Made by a program: the position numbers and the translations under genes. From NCBI RefSeq assembly GCF_000263715.2, contig NZ_CM001514.1, forward strand, positions 2,280,936 through 2,344,935: a stretch of 64,000 nucleotides of DNA, read 5' to 3'. The notes under the pieces were generated by a model that saw only the letters and a list, made by a program, of their open reading frames with translations, searched no databases and was not told where the DNA came from. Positions 42,931-51,857 of the stretch are shown piece by piece; the stretch's first letter is position 1; each line of letters begins with the position of its first letter. Origin of the DNA: Pseudomonas synxantha BG33R (GTDB lineage: Bacteria; Pseudomonadota; Gammaproteobacteria; Pseudomonadales; Pseudomonadaceae).

Positions 42931-43188
42931 ATGGACGAAAATTACGTTTCAATTCCGGCTGCGGACGGCTGCCCGAGTCTTTTGACGCCGTGGGGCAGTG
43001 AATACGCGCCCATGATCGATCGTGGCGTGCAATGCGCCCAGGCCTGGCTCAATACACCTGGTGACGTACCGCTGTGGTGGGAATTGGCGCAGGCACGTAA
43101 GACTTTTCCGGCAGGAGACTCTCAGGATGCTTTTGAAGCAGGGTTTTTATTGAGAGTTCAACAACGGCTTCAAGGCGTTTCCCCTTAG
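42931..43188 (+). CDS. QslA-like small protein (possible quorum-sensing antiactivator)
   Basis: 85 aa (MDENYVSIPAADGCPSLLTPWGSEYAPMIDRG...). The pattern WGSEYAPMIDRGVQCAQAWLNTP..PLWWELAQARKTF.AG..DAFEAGFLLRVQQRL resembles the LasR-antiactivator QslA domain, which ICEs of this type often carry. This is recognition by memory, not a search. In P. aeruginosa QslA sequesters LasR; here the target is unknown. The start follows AAGGTG. Confidence 0.5.
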   Translation: MDENYVSIPAADGCPSLLTPWGSEYAPMIDRGVQCAQAWLNTPGDVPLWWELAQARKTFPAGDSQDAFEAGFLLRVQQRLQGVSP

Positions 43189-43373
43189 TCGTGCGGCTCC
43201 AACCCTGACGATATGGCTCGTAGACGAAACTTTACTGGAAGGTATGGTTCCAGACACCATTCCTCTAGAATGGAGGTCTGACGGAAGTAGCGTTGTGCTG
43301 TTACAAACAGACTACGTAGCTAGGATTCTGGTAAGTGCAGATATCTGCACGCTCTGAGAACGTGGAGCTCGAT
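43189..43373 (+). promoter_or_regulatory. Regulatory region of the antitoxin-zeta toxin operon
   Basis: Contains a 16-bp perfect palindrome GTGCAGATATCTGCAC (43335-43350), 24 bp upstream of the antitoxin start, and an imperfect hairpin AGAC-A-CCATTC-CTCTA-GAATGG-AG-GTCT (43252-43279). The palindrome is placed as an autoregulatory operator. Confidence 0.55.
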
Positions 43374-43622
43374 ATGAAAGCCGAACAAGTGTTGAGTGAT
43401 GATCTGGTGAGCCGACTGGAGGGTAAAATTCCAGCCATGGCTGAAGGTGCGATCAATACGGCCTATATCAACGCGCTGGCGGCCGGACGCAGCGTGATGG
43501 AAGTCATGGACGGCATGCTCGTTGAGACGACTGCTGATGGTAAGCACAAGGTTATTCGAGTGGCCAAGCCCAAGCATAAAGTGACCGTGGGCGGCATTAT
43601 CAAGGTGCGTCGCTGCTCATGA
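43374..43622 (+). CDS. Probable antitoxin partner of the zeta toxin
   Basis: 82 aa (MKAEQVLSDDLVSRLEGKIPAMAEGAIN...). Its stop overlaps the ATG of the toxin gene by 4 bp, the normal arrangement of toxin-antitoxin pairs. GGAG lies 6 nt before the ATG. No HTH domain is visible. Identified by position, not by sequence. Confidence 0.6.
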   Translation: MKAEQVLSDDLVSRLEGKIPAMAEGAINTAYINALAAGRSVMEVMDGMLVETTADGKHKVIRVAKPKHKVTVGGIIKVRRCS

Positions 43623-44365
43623 CAGTTCCTCGGCTGAGGATGTTTGCCGGTCCTAACGGTTCCGGCAAAAGCACGATGAAGAGTGCCGTCCCTTCCCACC
43701 TGATCGGCATCTATATCAACCCGGATGAAATCGAAAAGGCTGCCAAAGAGGGCGGGCGTCTGGAATTCAGCGATTTTCAGCTGGAAACCGAAGGTGATGA
43801 GGTTCTCGGTTTTATCAAGGCGCATCACCTGATCCGGTCGGCCCAGCTTGGTGAAGAGGCGGCCAAAATAGACTTCAGCAGCAACGGCCTGAATTTTCAG
43901 ACCGTGGCAATGAATTCCTATTTTGCTTCCGTGCTCTCTGATTTCATCCGGCACAAGCTCCTCGAAGCCCAATTGTCGTTCACCTTCGAAACGGTGATGT
44001 CTAGCGAGGACAAAATCGCTTTTATGCTCAAGGCAAGAGCGTCGGGATATCGCACCTACCTATATTTTGTCGCCACTGAAGACCCGGATATCAATATCAA
44101 TAGGGTCAAGAACCGTGTTGCAGCTGGTGGGCATCCAGTGCCGACCGAAAAAATTGTCCAGCGCTACGGTCGCTGTCTGTACCTGTTACCAGCGGCCATT
44201 GCAGCCTCTAACCGGGCCTACATCTTTGATAACTCGGGCTCGGACCTGGTGCTGCTTGCTGAAGTAACGGACGGGATTGACCTTGAATTCAGGGCTGATG
44301 AGATCCCTGACTGGTTCATGCAAGCCTACGTGGAGAAGGTGTTCAAGGATTTGCTGCCGGGTTGA
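43619..44365 (+). CDS. Zeta toxin family protein
   Basis: 248 aa P-loop kinase: MFAGPNGSGKST at residues 8-19; IYINPDEI (substrate Asp); a later FTFETVMS with the FETxxS pattern; arginines in NRVKNRV. Zeta toxins phosphorylate UDP-N-acetylglucosamine; small free-standing homologues are called AAA/zeta kinases with unknown substrates. It forms an operon with the upstream antitoxin candidate. The pair runs against the transfer genes and likely stabilises the ICE. Confidence 0.85.
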   Translation: MTVPRLRMFAGPNGSGKSTMKSAVPSHLIGIYINPDEIEKAAKEGGRLEFSDFQLETEGDEVLGFIKAHHLIRSAQLGEEAAKIDFSSNGLNFQTVAMNSYFASVLSDFIRHKLLEAQLSFTFETVMSSEDKIAFMLKARASGYRTYLYFVATEDPDININRVKNRVAAGGHPVPTEKIVQRYGRCLYLLPAAIAASNRAYIFDNSGSDLVLLAEVTDGIDLEFRADEIPDWFMQAYVEKVFKDLLPG

Positions 44366-44389
44366 TCGAAACCTAGGATCAGCTCCGTT

Positions 44390-47137
44390 TCACTTAATTC
44401 CTCGCATCCTATCGATCCGTTCAGCTACCCGGTAAGCCGCCTCCAATTCCGAGCAGCCGGTGCTCTGCATCAGTGTCCAGCGTTCGGCTTTTTCCTCGGG
44501 CTCCGTCATGGCCAGGGCGAGATAAAGACTGGGCGGCACGGCCCGAAACAGCGTTTCGAGCTTCTTCGACAGAACAACCCCTTCGGTGAATTTACCCGGT
44601 TCCTTGCTGGCGGAGAGCAACAAGGCTTTTTGCGCCGGTGAAAGCTTCTTGAACCGCGCGATGTCTTCAATCTCCGCTGGCGGCATGTTCAAACAGATCC
44701 ACCATTCGATCATGTTGAGCATCGTCTGTGCAGCCGTGGGAAAGTCGGCAAGATTTTGTGTGGCCAGCCAGAACCAGGCGCCGAGCTTGCGCCACATCTT
44801 CGTGCCCTTGACCACGAACGGTGCCAGCAACGGGTTCTTGGTGATGATATGGCCTTCGTCGGTGACCATGATGATCGGTCGGCCCAGGTACTGATCGCGC
44901 TCGGCGAGATTGTTCACGGTGTTCATCAGGCTGATGTAGCTAATGGACATCTGGGCTTCGTAACCTTCACGAGCATAGGTGGCCAGGTCGACGATGGTCA
45001 CATCGCTCTCGGGCCAAGGCGTGCCCTCGCGATTGAACAGTTCACCCTCGAAACCCTGACAGAACAGATCGATGGACTCGCCCATTTCCTGGGCACGCTC
45101 GCGACGTTTTTCTGGTAAGTGCGGGTCGGCGGCGACTCGCAGCAACGCGTCGCGCACGTCGCGGGTCAGCACCTGGCGGTTCGCTGCGACACAGGTCTGC
45201 GCCGCATCTAGAATGCACTCGCGAATCAGGCTGCGATCAGCTCGACTCAGGCGCGCCTCTTCCTTGGCCTCGCCGCCGGTAATCATCAGGCGAGCGGTGA
45301 TTTCCAATTCGCCGAGCACATCGCGCTGGTCTTCGCGACTGGCTACCGCCTCATCGTCCAGCTCATCGATCGAAAGACTAGCCACCTCATCCGGCTGCTC
45401 GACCAGGCGCCAGGCATCGGCGAATGGGGAGAGACTGACCGAGGCGTCAGGTTTCAATTGGACTTTATTGACCGACAGGCCCTGCGTTGCGAAGTAGTCG
45501 CCCTGCAAGCCGAATGAGTTACCGGCCTCAACAATAAACAGGCGAGGGCGGTACACCGCCATGACCTGCATCAGCAGGGTGACCAGGGTGGCCGACTTAC
45601 CGGCGCCGGTCGGCCCGAACAAAAGCAGATGGCCGTTCATGGCCCGGTCTAGGCGTGACAACGGATCAAAGGTCAACGGTGAGCCACCACGATTGAATAG
45701 AGTGATGCCGGGGTTGCCGGTGCCGGTGCTGCGTCCCCACACCGGAACCAGGTTCGCCAGGTGCTGGGCGAACATCAGCCGCGTGTACCAGTTGCGCGTG
45801 TCGCGGGCCGGGTTGTAAACCATCGGCAACCAACGCAGGTAGCTGTTGCAGGCGGCGACCTCATCGCCTTCACGTACCGGTTGCAGCCCCGCGACCAATA
45901 GCGCGTTGGCAAGGCTGACCGAGCGCTGGTGCAATTGCTGTTCATCGTGACCGCGCACATAGAACGCCAGGGTGCCGCGGTACAGCTTGTGCTGGCGACC
46001 GATGATCGCGCGAGCCTCTTCGACATCCTGACGGGTCTGGGTCGAGGCCAGGTTTTCACCGATGGCTTTGCGCGCCAATCGGTTTAACTGGTCTTCGAGC
46101 ACATCCTGCGGCTTGACCTCCAAGGTCAGACTCATCACCGTGCCTTCGGGTAACTGGTCGAATAGGGCATTGGTTGCATCACCCTTACGGGTTTCTCCGG
46201 TGAGTTGACCAATCGACGGTGCCCGTCGCAGTTTGTCCACCACCATGACCCGATGGGGTTGCCCATCGAAGTACCAGAGTCCCCGTTGCACATCCGAACA
46301 CGGTTCGTTGAAGAACAACCGTTCGGCGAAGTCGTGATCGAAGGGTAATTCCAGCGACTCGCCATCAGCAGGCTCCGGATAGGCAACACGTTGGTAAAAG
46401 CCCTCGGGCGTTTCATCCGTGAGCCTGGGCGCCGGATTGAACCAGGGCAATAACCAGGCATACAAACCGCGGCCATCAACGCGTGCCGATTGCACGCCGC
46501 ACGCCTGCAACGAAGCCGCAATACGTTCGCAAGCCTGCTGCAGGGATTGCACAGGGCTGAGTCCCGTCTCGTCGGCGCCAGACTCAAGCCAGCGATAGAC
46601 CACCAGGCGCACCCGGCGGTTATTGCCACGCCAGCGTAGGCGTGCCACCACCTTATCCTCGAACAGCCCGGCGGGCTTGGCGATGACCTGCAGATGACGG
46701 CGGGTGAGTTCCAAGTATGCCTCGGTGAAGATCGTGCCTCGGGCGCTGTCCTGAATATAATCGGTGAGACGCGTCAGGTAGGGGGTGAAGTCGTTGTCGT
46801 CCTGGCAGAAAAACTGCGCCACCCACGGCGCTTGATCCAGTTCGTCAAAGCTATCCTGCAGGGCGCCTTCGAGGGCATTGCGGGCGGCTATCAGCCAATC
46901 GGGTTCGCGCCCTTCAGTGCCGATGGGTAGCAACTCGAACACCGCGCCCACCGAACGATTGTCATCCAGCAGAAAACACTGCTCGTTGTCGAGGTATTCG
47001 ACCCAAGGCAGGTGATCGGTGAAGCTGGGGTTGTGTGCATAGAGTGCGGCGTCATCGGCCAACGTGGCGCGAGGACGTAATGGGTTGCGCCAGGCTTTCC
47101 ACGCGCCAGTGCGGTGACCCGAATCGCCGCTACGCAT
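44390..47137 (-). CDS. Conjugative transfer ATPase (VirB4/TraC type, TIGR03744)
   Basis: 915 aa T4SS motor ATPase. Walker A GPTGAGKS lies near residue 508 and Walker B MVTDEGHII near 750; the N-terminal ~450 residues are the TraC-type CagE domain. It ends with QNLADFPTAAQ and PPAEIEDIARFKKL, both typical of the family. It energises pilus assembly and DNA transfer at the inner membrane. The stop-start of the upstream lipoprotein gene overlaps by 1 bp. Confidence 0.94.
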   Translation of the reverse strand: MRSGDSGHRTGAWKAWRNPLRPRATLADDAALYAHNPSFTDHLPWVEYLDNEQCFLLDDNRSVGAVFELLPIGTEGREPDWLIAARNALEGALQDSFDELDQAPWVAQFFCQDDNDFTPYLTRLTDYIQDSARGTIFTEAYLELTRRHLQVIAKPAGLFEDKVVARLRWRGNNRRVRLVVYRWLESGADETGLSPVQSLQQACERIAASLQACGVQSARVDGRGLYAWLLPWFNPAPRLTDETPEGFYQRVAYPEPADGESLELPFDHDFAERLFFNEPCSDVQRGLWYFDGQPHRVMVVDKLRRAPSIGQLTGETRKGDATNALFDQLPEGTVMSLTLEVKPQDVLEDQLNRLARKAIGENLASTQTRQDVEEARAIIGRQHKLYRGTLAFYVRGHDEQQLHQRSVSLANALLVAGLQPVREGDEVAACNSYLRWLPMVYNPARDTRNWYTRLMFAQHLANLVPVWGRSTGTGNPGITLFNRGGSPLTFDPLSRLDRAMNGHLLLFGPTGAGKSATLVTLLMQVMAVYRPRLFIVEAGNSFGLQGDYFATQGLSVNKVQLKPDASVSLSPFADAWRLVEQPDEVASLSIDELDDEAVASREDQRDVLGELEITARLMITGGEAKEEARLSRADRSLIRECILDAAQTCVAANRQVLTRDVRDALLRVAADPHLPEKRRERAQEMGESIDLFCQGFEGELFNREGTPWPESDVTIVDLATYAREGYEAQMSISYISLMNTVNNLAERDQYLGRPIIMVTDEGHIITKNPLLAPFVVKGTKMWRKLGAWFWLATQNLADFPTAAQTMLNMIEWWICLNMPPAEIEDIARFKKLSPAQKALLLSASKEPGKFTEGVVLSKKLETLFRAVPPSLYLALAMTEPEEKAERWTLMQSTGCSELEAAYRVAERIDRMRGIK

Positions 47138-47553
47138 TACAAGTCTTCCTGACGTTCACCCGGCAATGCGTATTGCACCCGTTGGTAGAGCGGGAAGACG
47201 GTCGAGTAACCTGGGATCGGTGCCTGCTCGGTACCACTCAGGTGCGGATACACGTACAGCACCAGATCGGGATTGGGCAGGCGAGGGAACAGGTTGCGGA
47301 TCTCGTTCGCCGCAGTGCGCGTGTACGGTTCCTGGAGAGAATCGGAGAAATCCACCTGAGCCAACGGACGGCGTAACTGCTGCCGAGCATCCAACAGTTG
47401 CTGCTGAGTGCCTTGCGACCCGGCACCGTTCCAGATGTCCAGCATGGTTTGCTCGCCATGGGGCAGCAGAGTCTCCTTGTCAGTGGAACACCCTGTCAGG
47501 ACCAAGGAAAACACGCTAATCCAGGTCATGCAGAGAAACGTGGACTTTTTCAT
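47137..47553 (-). CDS. Conjugative transfer region lipoprotein (TIGR03751)
   Basis: 138 aa lipoprotein: signal MKKSTFLCMTWISVFSLVLTGC with lipidation at Cys22. The rest, TLLPHGEQTMLDIWNGAGSQ and PNPDLVLYVYPHLSGTEQAPIPGYSTVFPLYQRVQYALPGE, fits TIGR03751. TraV-like outer-membrane core component. The start at 47553 is inside the upstream gene's 3' end by 38 bp. Confidence 0.88.
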   Translation of the reverse strand: MKKSTFLCMTWISVFSLVLTGCSTDKETLLPHGEQTMLDIWNGAGSQGTQQQLLDARQQLRRPLAQVDFSDSLQEPYTRTAANEIRNLFPRLPNPDLVLYVYPHLSGTEQAPIPGYSTVFPLYQRVQYALPGERQEDL

Positions 47554-49039
47554 GGCGAACACTCCGGCCCTTGGGCTCGTAGTCGATGGTGATCTCCTGG
47601 TCGAGGTGTAGCGCGACTTGGGCGGACGGTGGCACGTACACGGCAGCAAAGGTCTCGCCATAGAGTTTGTTGATCCACTCACGGATGTCGCTGACCCCAC
47701 CACTTAGAATTGAATTCAGCGCGCTATTGCCGCCGCTGCTGGTGACCCCGAGCGTACTGCCGCCCGAACTAATCACGCTGCTGTTGTTCTGCTCATCCCC
47801 GAGCAAGGCGGCGACACCGGCGCCGGCGGCAGTGATCAAACTCTGGCTGCCGAGGTACTGTTGAGCGTTTGAGCGGCGCTCGCCAGCAATGCAAGGAATG
47901 CCATACGGATCGGACAGATAACCGAGCCCGCCACGGATCTTGTCGGTGTTCGAGCTCTGGGCGGTGGAGGCATTGCGGCTGGCGACTGCCTTCGGCTGAG
48001 GGACCGTGCGAATACTGCCGTCGGTAAACACAAAGGTAATTGACTCGACCTGTCCGCGTACGCACGACAGGGTCCAGTCGCCGGAGGCTGTACCACTCAT
48101 CACGGCCCCTGCGACGTCCGGCAGGTCGATGCCGTTGGCTGTCAGGTTCTCCGGACCGACCAGCACCTTAAAGGGGTAGGGATCATTCACTGTACCGTCC
48201 ACCGGGACTCGGCCGATCAGTGCAGTCATGGCGACCGAGCCCATCAATGTCGCGTTTTCGGGAATGGTGTAGACCGGTTTCGCGCCTTCGGCACGATCGA
48301 CGGGTCGCGGCAGGTCGCGCTTATTGTTGGTGACTGCACCTAGCGGCTTCTGGCTGCGATCAATAACGTTGTCTTTCAAATCTTCCAATGAGTCGAAGGC
48401 GGTAGGCAGACTTAGTGCGGAGGAGGTCTTGGTCTTGGTTTTGTCTCGGGTGCCGGTGGACGGTGCATCCGAGGGCTCAATCCACTGCAGCGCATCATCG
48501 GCAGAATGCTGCCCTTCGAACTGAACACCGTCGCCTGGCTCAAGCCCCAATCCGATCGGCATCTCTTTGCTTTTGCCGGTTAGCCCCGACAACTGTTCTT
48601 GCAATTGCGTCAGCAGCCCACGGGCTTGGCGACTGTCTTGTTCCGCTTTAAGTCGAGCCTCGTTGGCTTGTCGGCGGCCTTCGTCGACCTGCTGGGTCAC
48701 GCTGCCAAGCGCGGTCTGGATACGCGAATCAACGCTGTTTTCCCGCTCGCGCAGGCGGTTGTTCTCCGTCTGCAGCGAATCGTTATGTTTCTTCAAGCCG
48801 AGCATGTCGCTGCGCATGGCCTTCACCTGGCCGACGAGGGTGGCAACCGTATCGCGTGGGGTATCGCCAGCAATGCCGAGCGACTTGGCTTGCTCGGCGG
48901 ATAACTGAAGATTGCCTTGATCAATCGGCTTCTCAGGAGAAGAACTGCTGCCATCTGCGACCCAGGTTTTCAGGATGATAACCACCACGGCCAGCAGCGC
49001 TGCCGGTACCAACCATTTGAGCAAGGCATTAGCTTTCAT
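47516..49039 (-). CDS. Integrating conjugative element protein (TIGR03752; TraB/VirB10-like)
   Basis: 507 aa. N-terminal membrane anchor (LLKWLVPAALLAVVVIIL), a long coiled coil (~65-165), proline/glycine spacer, and a C-terminal VirB10-type barrel (ENATLMGSVAMTALIGRVPVDG... AGAVMSGTASGDWTLSCVRG...TITAAGAG). This spans the two membranes in the mating channel. The start at 49039 follows GAGGTGCTGACG; the open frame to 49156 is not used. Confidence 0.9.
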   Translation of the reverse strand: MKANALLKWLVPAALLAVVVIILKTWVADGSSSSPEKPIDQGNLQLSAEQAKSLGIAGDTPRDTVATLVGQVKAMRSDMLGLKKHNDSLQTENNRLRERENSVDSRIQTALGSVTQQVDEGRRQANEARLKAEQDSRQARGLLTQLQEQLSGLTGKSKEMPIGLGLEPGDGVQFEGQHSADDALQWIEPSDAPSTGTRDKTKTKTSSALSLPTAFDSLEDLKDNVIDRSQKPLGAVTNNKRDLPRPVDRAEGAKPVYTIPENATLMGSVAMTALIGRVPVDGTVNDPYPFKVLVGPENLTANGIDLPDVAGAVMSGTASGDWTLSCVRGQVESITFVFTDGSIRTVPQPKAVASRNASTAQSSNTDKIRGGLGYLSDPYGIPCIAGERRSNAQQYLGSQSLITAAGAGVAALLGDEQNNSSVISSGGSTLGVTSSGGNSALNSILSGGVSDIREWINKLYGETFAAVYVPPSAQVALHLDQEITIDYEPKGRSVRHEKVHVSLHDLD

Positions 49040-49841
49040 CGTCAGCACCTCGCGCAACGGGCGGCAACAGCACGGCTTGCTCAAGGCCGGCACCGCGGGT
49101 GACAAGGTAGACGATCGTGGTGTCTTCAGCGCTGCCAACAGGTCCAAGGAAAACATGCTGGAATGTCACGGCGAACAGCTTGGCCTGAAGCCGACGCGGG
49201 TCGAGTTGCACAGTCTCTGAACTACGATTGCACAATTTCACCGCCGTTACCCAGTAGTCACCGAGTCGCCAGGCGGCGATGGGTGTGCTGGACACGTTTT
49301 CTGTCGGCAGCAGGGGCGGCAGTTCAGCGCCCAACTTGAACGGGACGCGCCGTATGCCGGGCAGAGGCTCAACGGTGCGTAGAGGTGCGTACAGGCTTTG
49401 CGCGGCGTAGCGCGTCAAAGCGACCGGGATCGGCGTACGTTCTGGAACAGGGGCGGTGCTGGATTCAGTCTCAGTAGCCTGCACCGGAGCATTCTTGATA
49501 ATACGCACGGGTTCCAGCGGTTGGTCGCCAGGCGTGGCTGCAATGTCCAATAGGATGATCTCGCCCGTCGCGACCGATTGCAGTTGTAATCGGGTAGGTG
49601 CAATGGCTTCTGACGCGCGCAGGTACAGCGTGCCGCCGGTAGATTGCACGCGCAGCTTGCCGGTCAGAGTTGAGGGCACACCGACTCGAACATCTTCGTC
49701 GACAAAGACCACCCGCTCTTGATTGATCACCAGTGGGACCGCGAGGGGGAGTCGTTCCCAGTGCATCAGTTCGACAGCCTGTGCCGCAGCTCCCCCTAGC
49801 AACAGTGCGACGGTGAGTCCCAGGGTAGGCATCCGCTTCAT
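49029..49841 (-). CDS. Integrating conjugative element protein (TIGR03749; TraK-like)
   Basis: 270 aa exported protein with a signal peptide ending AAAQA-VE. The beta-rich core (HWERLPLAVPLVINQERVVFVDEDVRVGVP) and the C-terminal GDYWVTAVKLCNRSSETVQLDPRRL match TIGR03749. TraK/VirB9-like partner of the TraB/VirB10 ring. Overlaps both neighbours slightly (11 and 4 bp). Confidence 0.88.
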   Translation of the reverse strand: MKRMPTLGLTVALLLGGAAAQAVELMHWERLPLAVPLVINQERVVFVDEDVRVGVPSTLTGKLRVQSTGGTLYLRASEAIAPTRLQLQSVATGEIILLDIAATPGDQPLEPVRIIKNAPVQATETESSTAPVPERTPIPVALTRYAAQSLYAPLRTVEPLPGIRRVPFKLGAELPPLLPTENVSSTPIAAWRLGDYWVTAVKLCNRSSETVQLDPRRLQAKLFAVTFQHVFLGPVGSAEDTTIVYLVTRGAGLEQAVLLPPVARGADDES

Positions 49842-50479
49842 GGCTCACCTCCAGGCAGGGAGATTTTTTGTGGAGTACCCTGATAACAATCCAGCGCCAG
49901 TCCCCACTTGTTGCGCTCGGGATCCAGGTCGAAACGCACCACGCGTAATGGATATCGCACCACCACCCGTTTTACCGGTTCGGCGGCGTAATACTCATCG
50001 GCGTTGAGGTCGAGCTTGACCAGCCAGCTATCGCGATCGAGTTGCTTGACTCTGAGTTCGGGATCTTCGCTGTAGCCTCGGCCCAGTATTTCGTAGACGC
50101 CACGTACCCTTTGGCGCAGCTCGCCGGCGGCCTTGCGGTACTCGTAGTCGCCCTCGAGGAAGGCCTTGCAGCCGGGTGTCAGGTAGGACTGCAAGCTGTA
50201 GATAGCGCGGCGGTAATCCTGTTCGCCATCCGAAGGCCAGCGGTTAAGTTGACCGAAGATGTATAGGGCGAAGGCATAGACATTTTCTGATGGGATGTCC
50301 CACCACTTGCGCGTGCTGCCCGAGCGCAGATCCGGGGGGACATGCACTGTCAGATCGGTCGGTGCCGAACGCCAGCCATACCAGAGTCCGACACAGAGCA
50401 GAGCAAGGATCATTACTGCCAGACGTAAACTGAAGATATGGGCCTGTTGGGCATCCACCTTGTTCCGAAATCGGCTCAT
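49838..50479 (-). CDS. Integrating conjugative element protein (TIGR03746; TraE/VirB8-like)
   Basis: 213 aa with one N-terminal TM segment (FSLRLAVMILALLCVGLWYGW) and a periplasmic domain with SRKWWDIPSENVYAFALYIF, YLTPGCKAFLE and YPLRVVRFDLDPERNKWGLALDC. Member of TIGR03746. Start ATG at 50479 (MSRFRNKV); the longer frame is spurious. Overlaps the TIGR03750 gene by 4 bp. Confidence 0.88.
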   Translation of the reverse strand: MSRFRNKVDAQQAHIFSLRLAVMILALLCVGLWYGWRSAPTDLTVHVPPDLRSGSTRKWWDIPSENVYAFALYIFGQLNRWPSDGEQDYRRAIYSLQSYLTPGCKAFLEGDYEYRKAAGELRQRVRGVYEILGRGYSEDPELRVKQLDRDSWLVKLDLNADEYYAAEPVKRVVVRYPLRVVRFDLDPERNKWGLALDCYQGTPQKISLPGGEP

Positions 50480-50889
50480 GACTGCCACCGGGACAGGGCT
50501 GGGCGCGGTCGACGCGAACGGCGAACCGTCCAGGCGCCGGAGTGAAGGATTAAACTCCCGCGACCCAGGCGCGAACGACTGGCCAGTATCCATTCGAGCT
50601 TGCGGTACAACCAGGTCTCTGGCCGGGCCCGTTTGGCTCGACGCAGTAGCGTGCCACCGACAAATAACACCACCGCCATGCCCCCGATCATGCTGGTGGG
50701 CGCCACGGCAATGGACGCGGTGGCGATCGCCAGAGGAACGCCCAGCATCAGGCCAACGACGGCGCCAGTACCGAGTGCTACCCACATCTCATCATTGGTC
50801 AAGCCGCGCAATACGGCCGGATCACGATTGAGTCGCTCAGGCAGAAAGACCAAGGTGCCGTCGGCAAGGCGTTCGATAGTGTCGTTCAT
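50476..50889 (-). CDS. Conjugal transfer protein (TIGR03750; TraL-like)
   Basis: 137 aa. RLADGTLVFLPERLNRDPAVLRGLTNDEMW precedes a double membrane segment (VGLMLGVPLAIATASIA, GGMAVVLFVGGTLL), then a basic tail. This is the TIGR03750 pattern and is TraL-like. Part of the pilus assembly block. Confidence 0.85.
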   Translation of the reverse strand: MNDTIERLADGTLVFLPERLNRDPAVLRGLTNDEMWVALGTGAVVGLMLGVPLAIATASIAVAPTSMIGGMAVVLFVGGTLLRRAKRARPETWLYRKLEWILASRSRLGRGSLILHSGAWTVRRSRRPRPALSRWQS

Positions 50890-50896
50890 GTCAATC

Positions 50897-51268
50897 TCAC
50901 AGAATCGCGGCAGCCTTGGTCAGGAACCAGATAATAATCACCACCAGCAGGGCACCGATGCCGACCACTGCCCCCAAATCCTTCCAGGTCTTACGCTGGT
51001 TTTGCACGTCGGCGTATACGGTCAACGAATGCCAAGCCACACCAAGAAACGCGAGCAGGGCGATTAGCAGACCGAGCAGGATGCCGCCGTCGTAGGCGTA
51101 GTTTTTGATCGTCTCGATCAGCCCGGAACCTTCGCCACGTGACGGAGCCTCCATGGTCGGGAGTTCGGCAAAAGCCAGGCTTGGACCAAGTACTAGCAGC
51201 AGACCGATCAAGCGCTGGCTTGCACCATCACGGAGATTGTTTTTTAGGGGGGCAAGGCACTTGAGCAT
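50897..51268 (-). CDS. Conjugative transfer protein (TIGR03745)
   Basis: 123 aa. Signal-like N-terminus, then AELPTMEAPSRGEGSGLIETIKNYAYDGGILLGLLIALLAF and a second membrane segment (GALLVVIIIWFLT). Fits TIGR03745, a pilin-like or inner-membrane subunit of the genomic-island T4SS. Start at 51268; the frame upstream to 51418 is not coding. Confidence 0.85.
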   Translation of the reverse strand: MLKCLAPLKNNLRDGASQRLIGLLLVLGPSLAFAELPTMEAPSRGEGSGLIETIKNYAYDGGILLGLLIALLAFLGVAWHSLTVYADVQNQRKTWKDLGAVVGIGALLVVIIIWFLTKAAAIL

Positions 51269-51285
51269 GGCGACGATCTCCTGGA

Positions 51286-51525
51286 TTAGGACAGGGTGAA
51301 GAACATCAGTACGAGCAGGGCGAGCAAGACGCGCGCGGCGCTGCCGCCAAAGGCTCCAAAGCGCAAACTGCCGGCGGCCCAACCCCGGTAAGCCGTCCAC
51401 ATCACCCAGGCACACCACAGCAAAGCCAGGACGAGAACCAAGGACAGCCAGAGCGTCGAACTGCTTTGCGGTGAGAAGCCGGAGGCGTTTTGGAACGCAG
51501 CGGTTTGAGCGTCAGTCATGCTCAT
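51286..51525 (-). CDS. Integrating conjugative element protein (TIGR03758, PFL_4701 family)
   Basis: 79 aa with two membrane segments (LWLSLVLVLALLWCAWVMW and VLLALLVLMFF). Length and SAARVLLALLVL tail match TIGR03758, likely a pilin-like small subunit. Starts four bases inside the end of the RAQPRD gene. Confidence 0.83.
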   Translation of the reverse strand: MSMTDAQTAAFQNASGFSPQSSSTLWLSLVLVLALLWCAWVMWTAYRGWAAGSLRFGAFGGSAARVLLALLVLMFFTLS

Positions 51526-51857
51526 GGCAAAGGCTCCGCTGGCGGAGTGTCGAGGCGGTAATCGCCGACCAGTTCACTGGCATCACGGGGTTGAGCGCGA
51601 GAGGGGGATAGATAACTCTCTACACCCCGTCGAATTCGCTGGGTGTCTTGGATAAACTGGTGATAGTCGAACCGATAGCGCTCTTGTGCATCGGGTGTAG
51701 TTGTTAAACTCGCGCGATTCGCAAGACGCTCAATAATTTCAAATTGATTTTTGATTTGGGCCATCGCAATTTGTTCATGGCTGGGGGCCGCGCTGACACA
51801 ACTAGACGATACGAATAATATGGAAATCAGAGGGCGAGGGATGTGGATTTTAGGCAT
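51522..51857 (-). CDS. RAQPRD family integrative conjugative element protein
   Basis: 111 aa exported protein. The name-giving motif RAQPRD is present near the C-terminus (SRAQPRDASELVGDYR), with the preceding RYRFDYHQFIQDTQRIRRGV. Signal peptide at the N-terminus (ISILFVSSSCVSA-AP). Start ATG 51857 (MPKIHIPR) or an ATG seven codons earlier. Confidence 0.9.
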   Translation of the reverse strand: MPKIHIPRPLISILFVSSSCVSAAPSHEQIAMAQIKNQFEIIERLANRASLTTTPDAQERYRFDYHQFIQDTQRIRRGVESYLSPSRAQPRDASELVGDYRLDTPPAEPLP

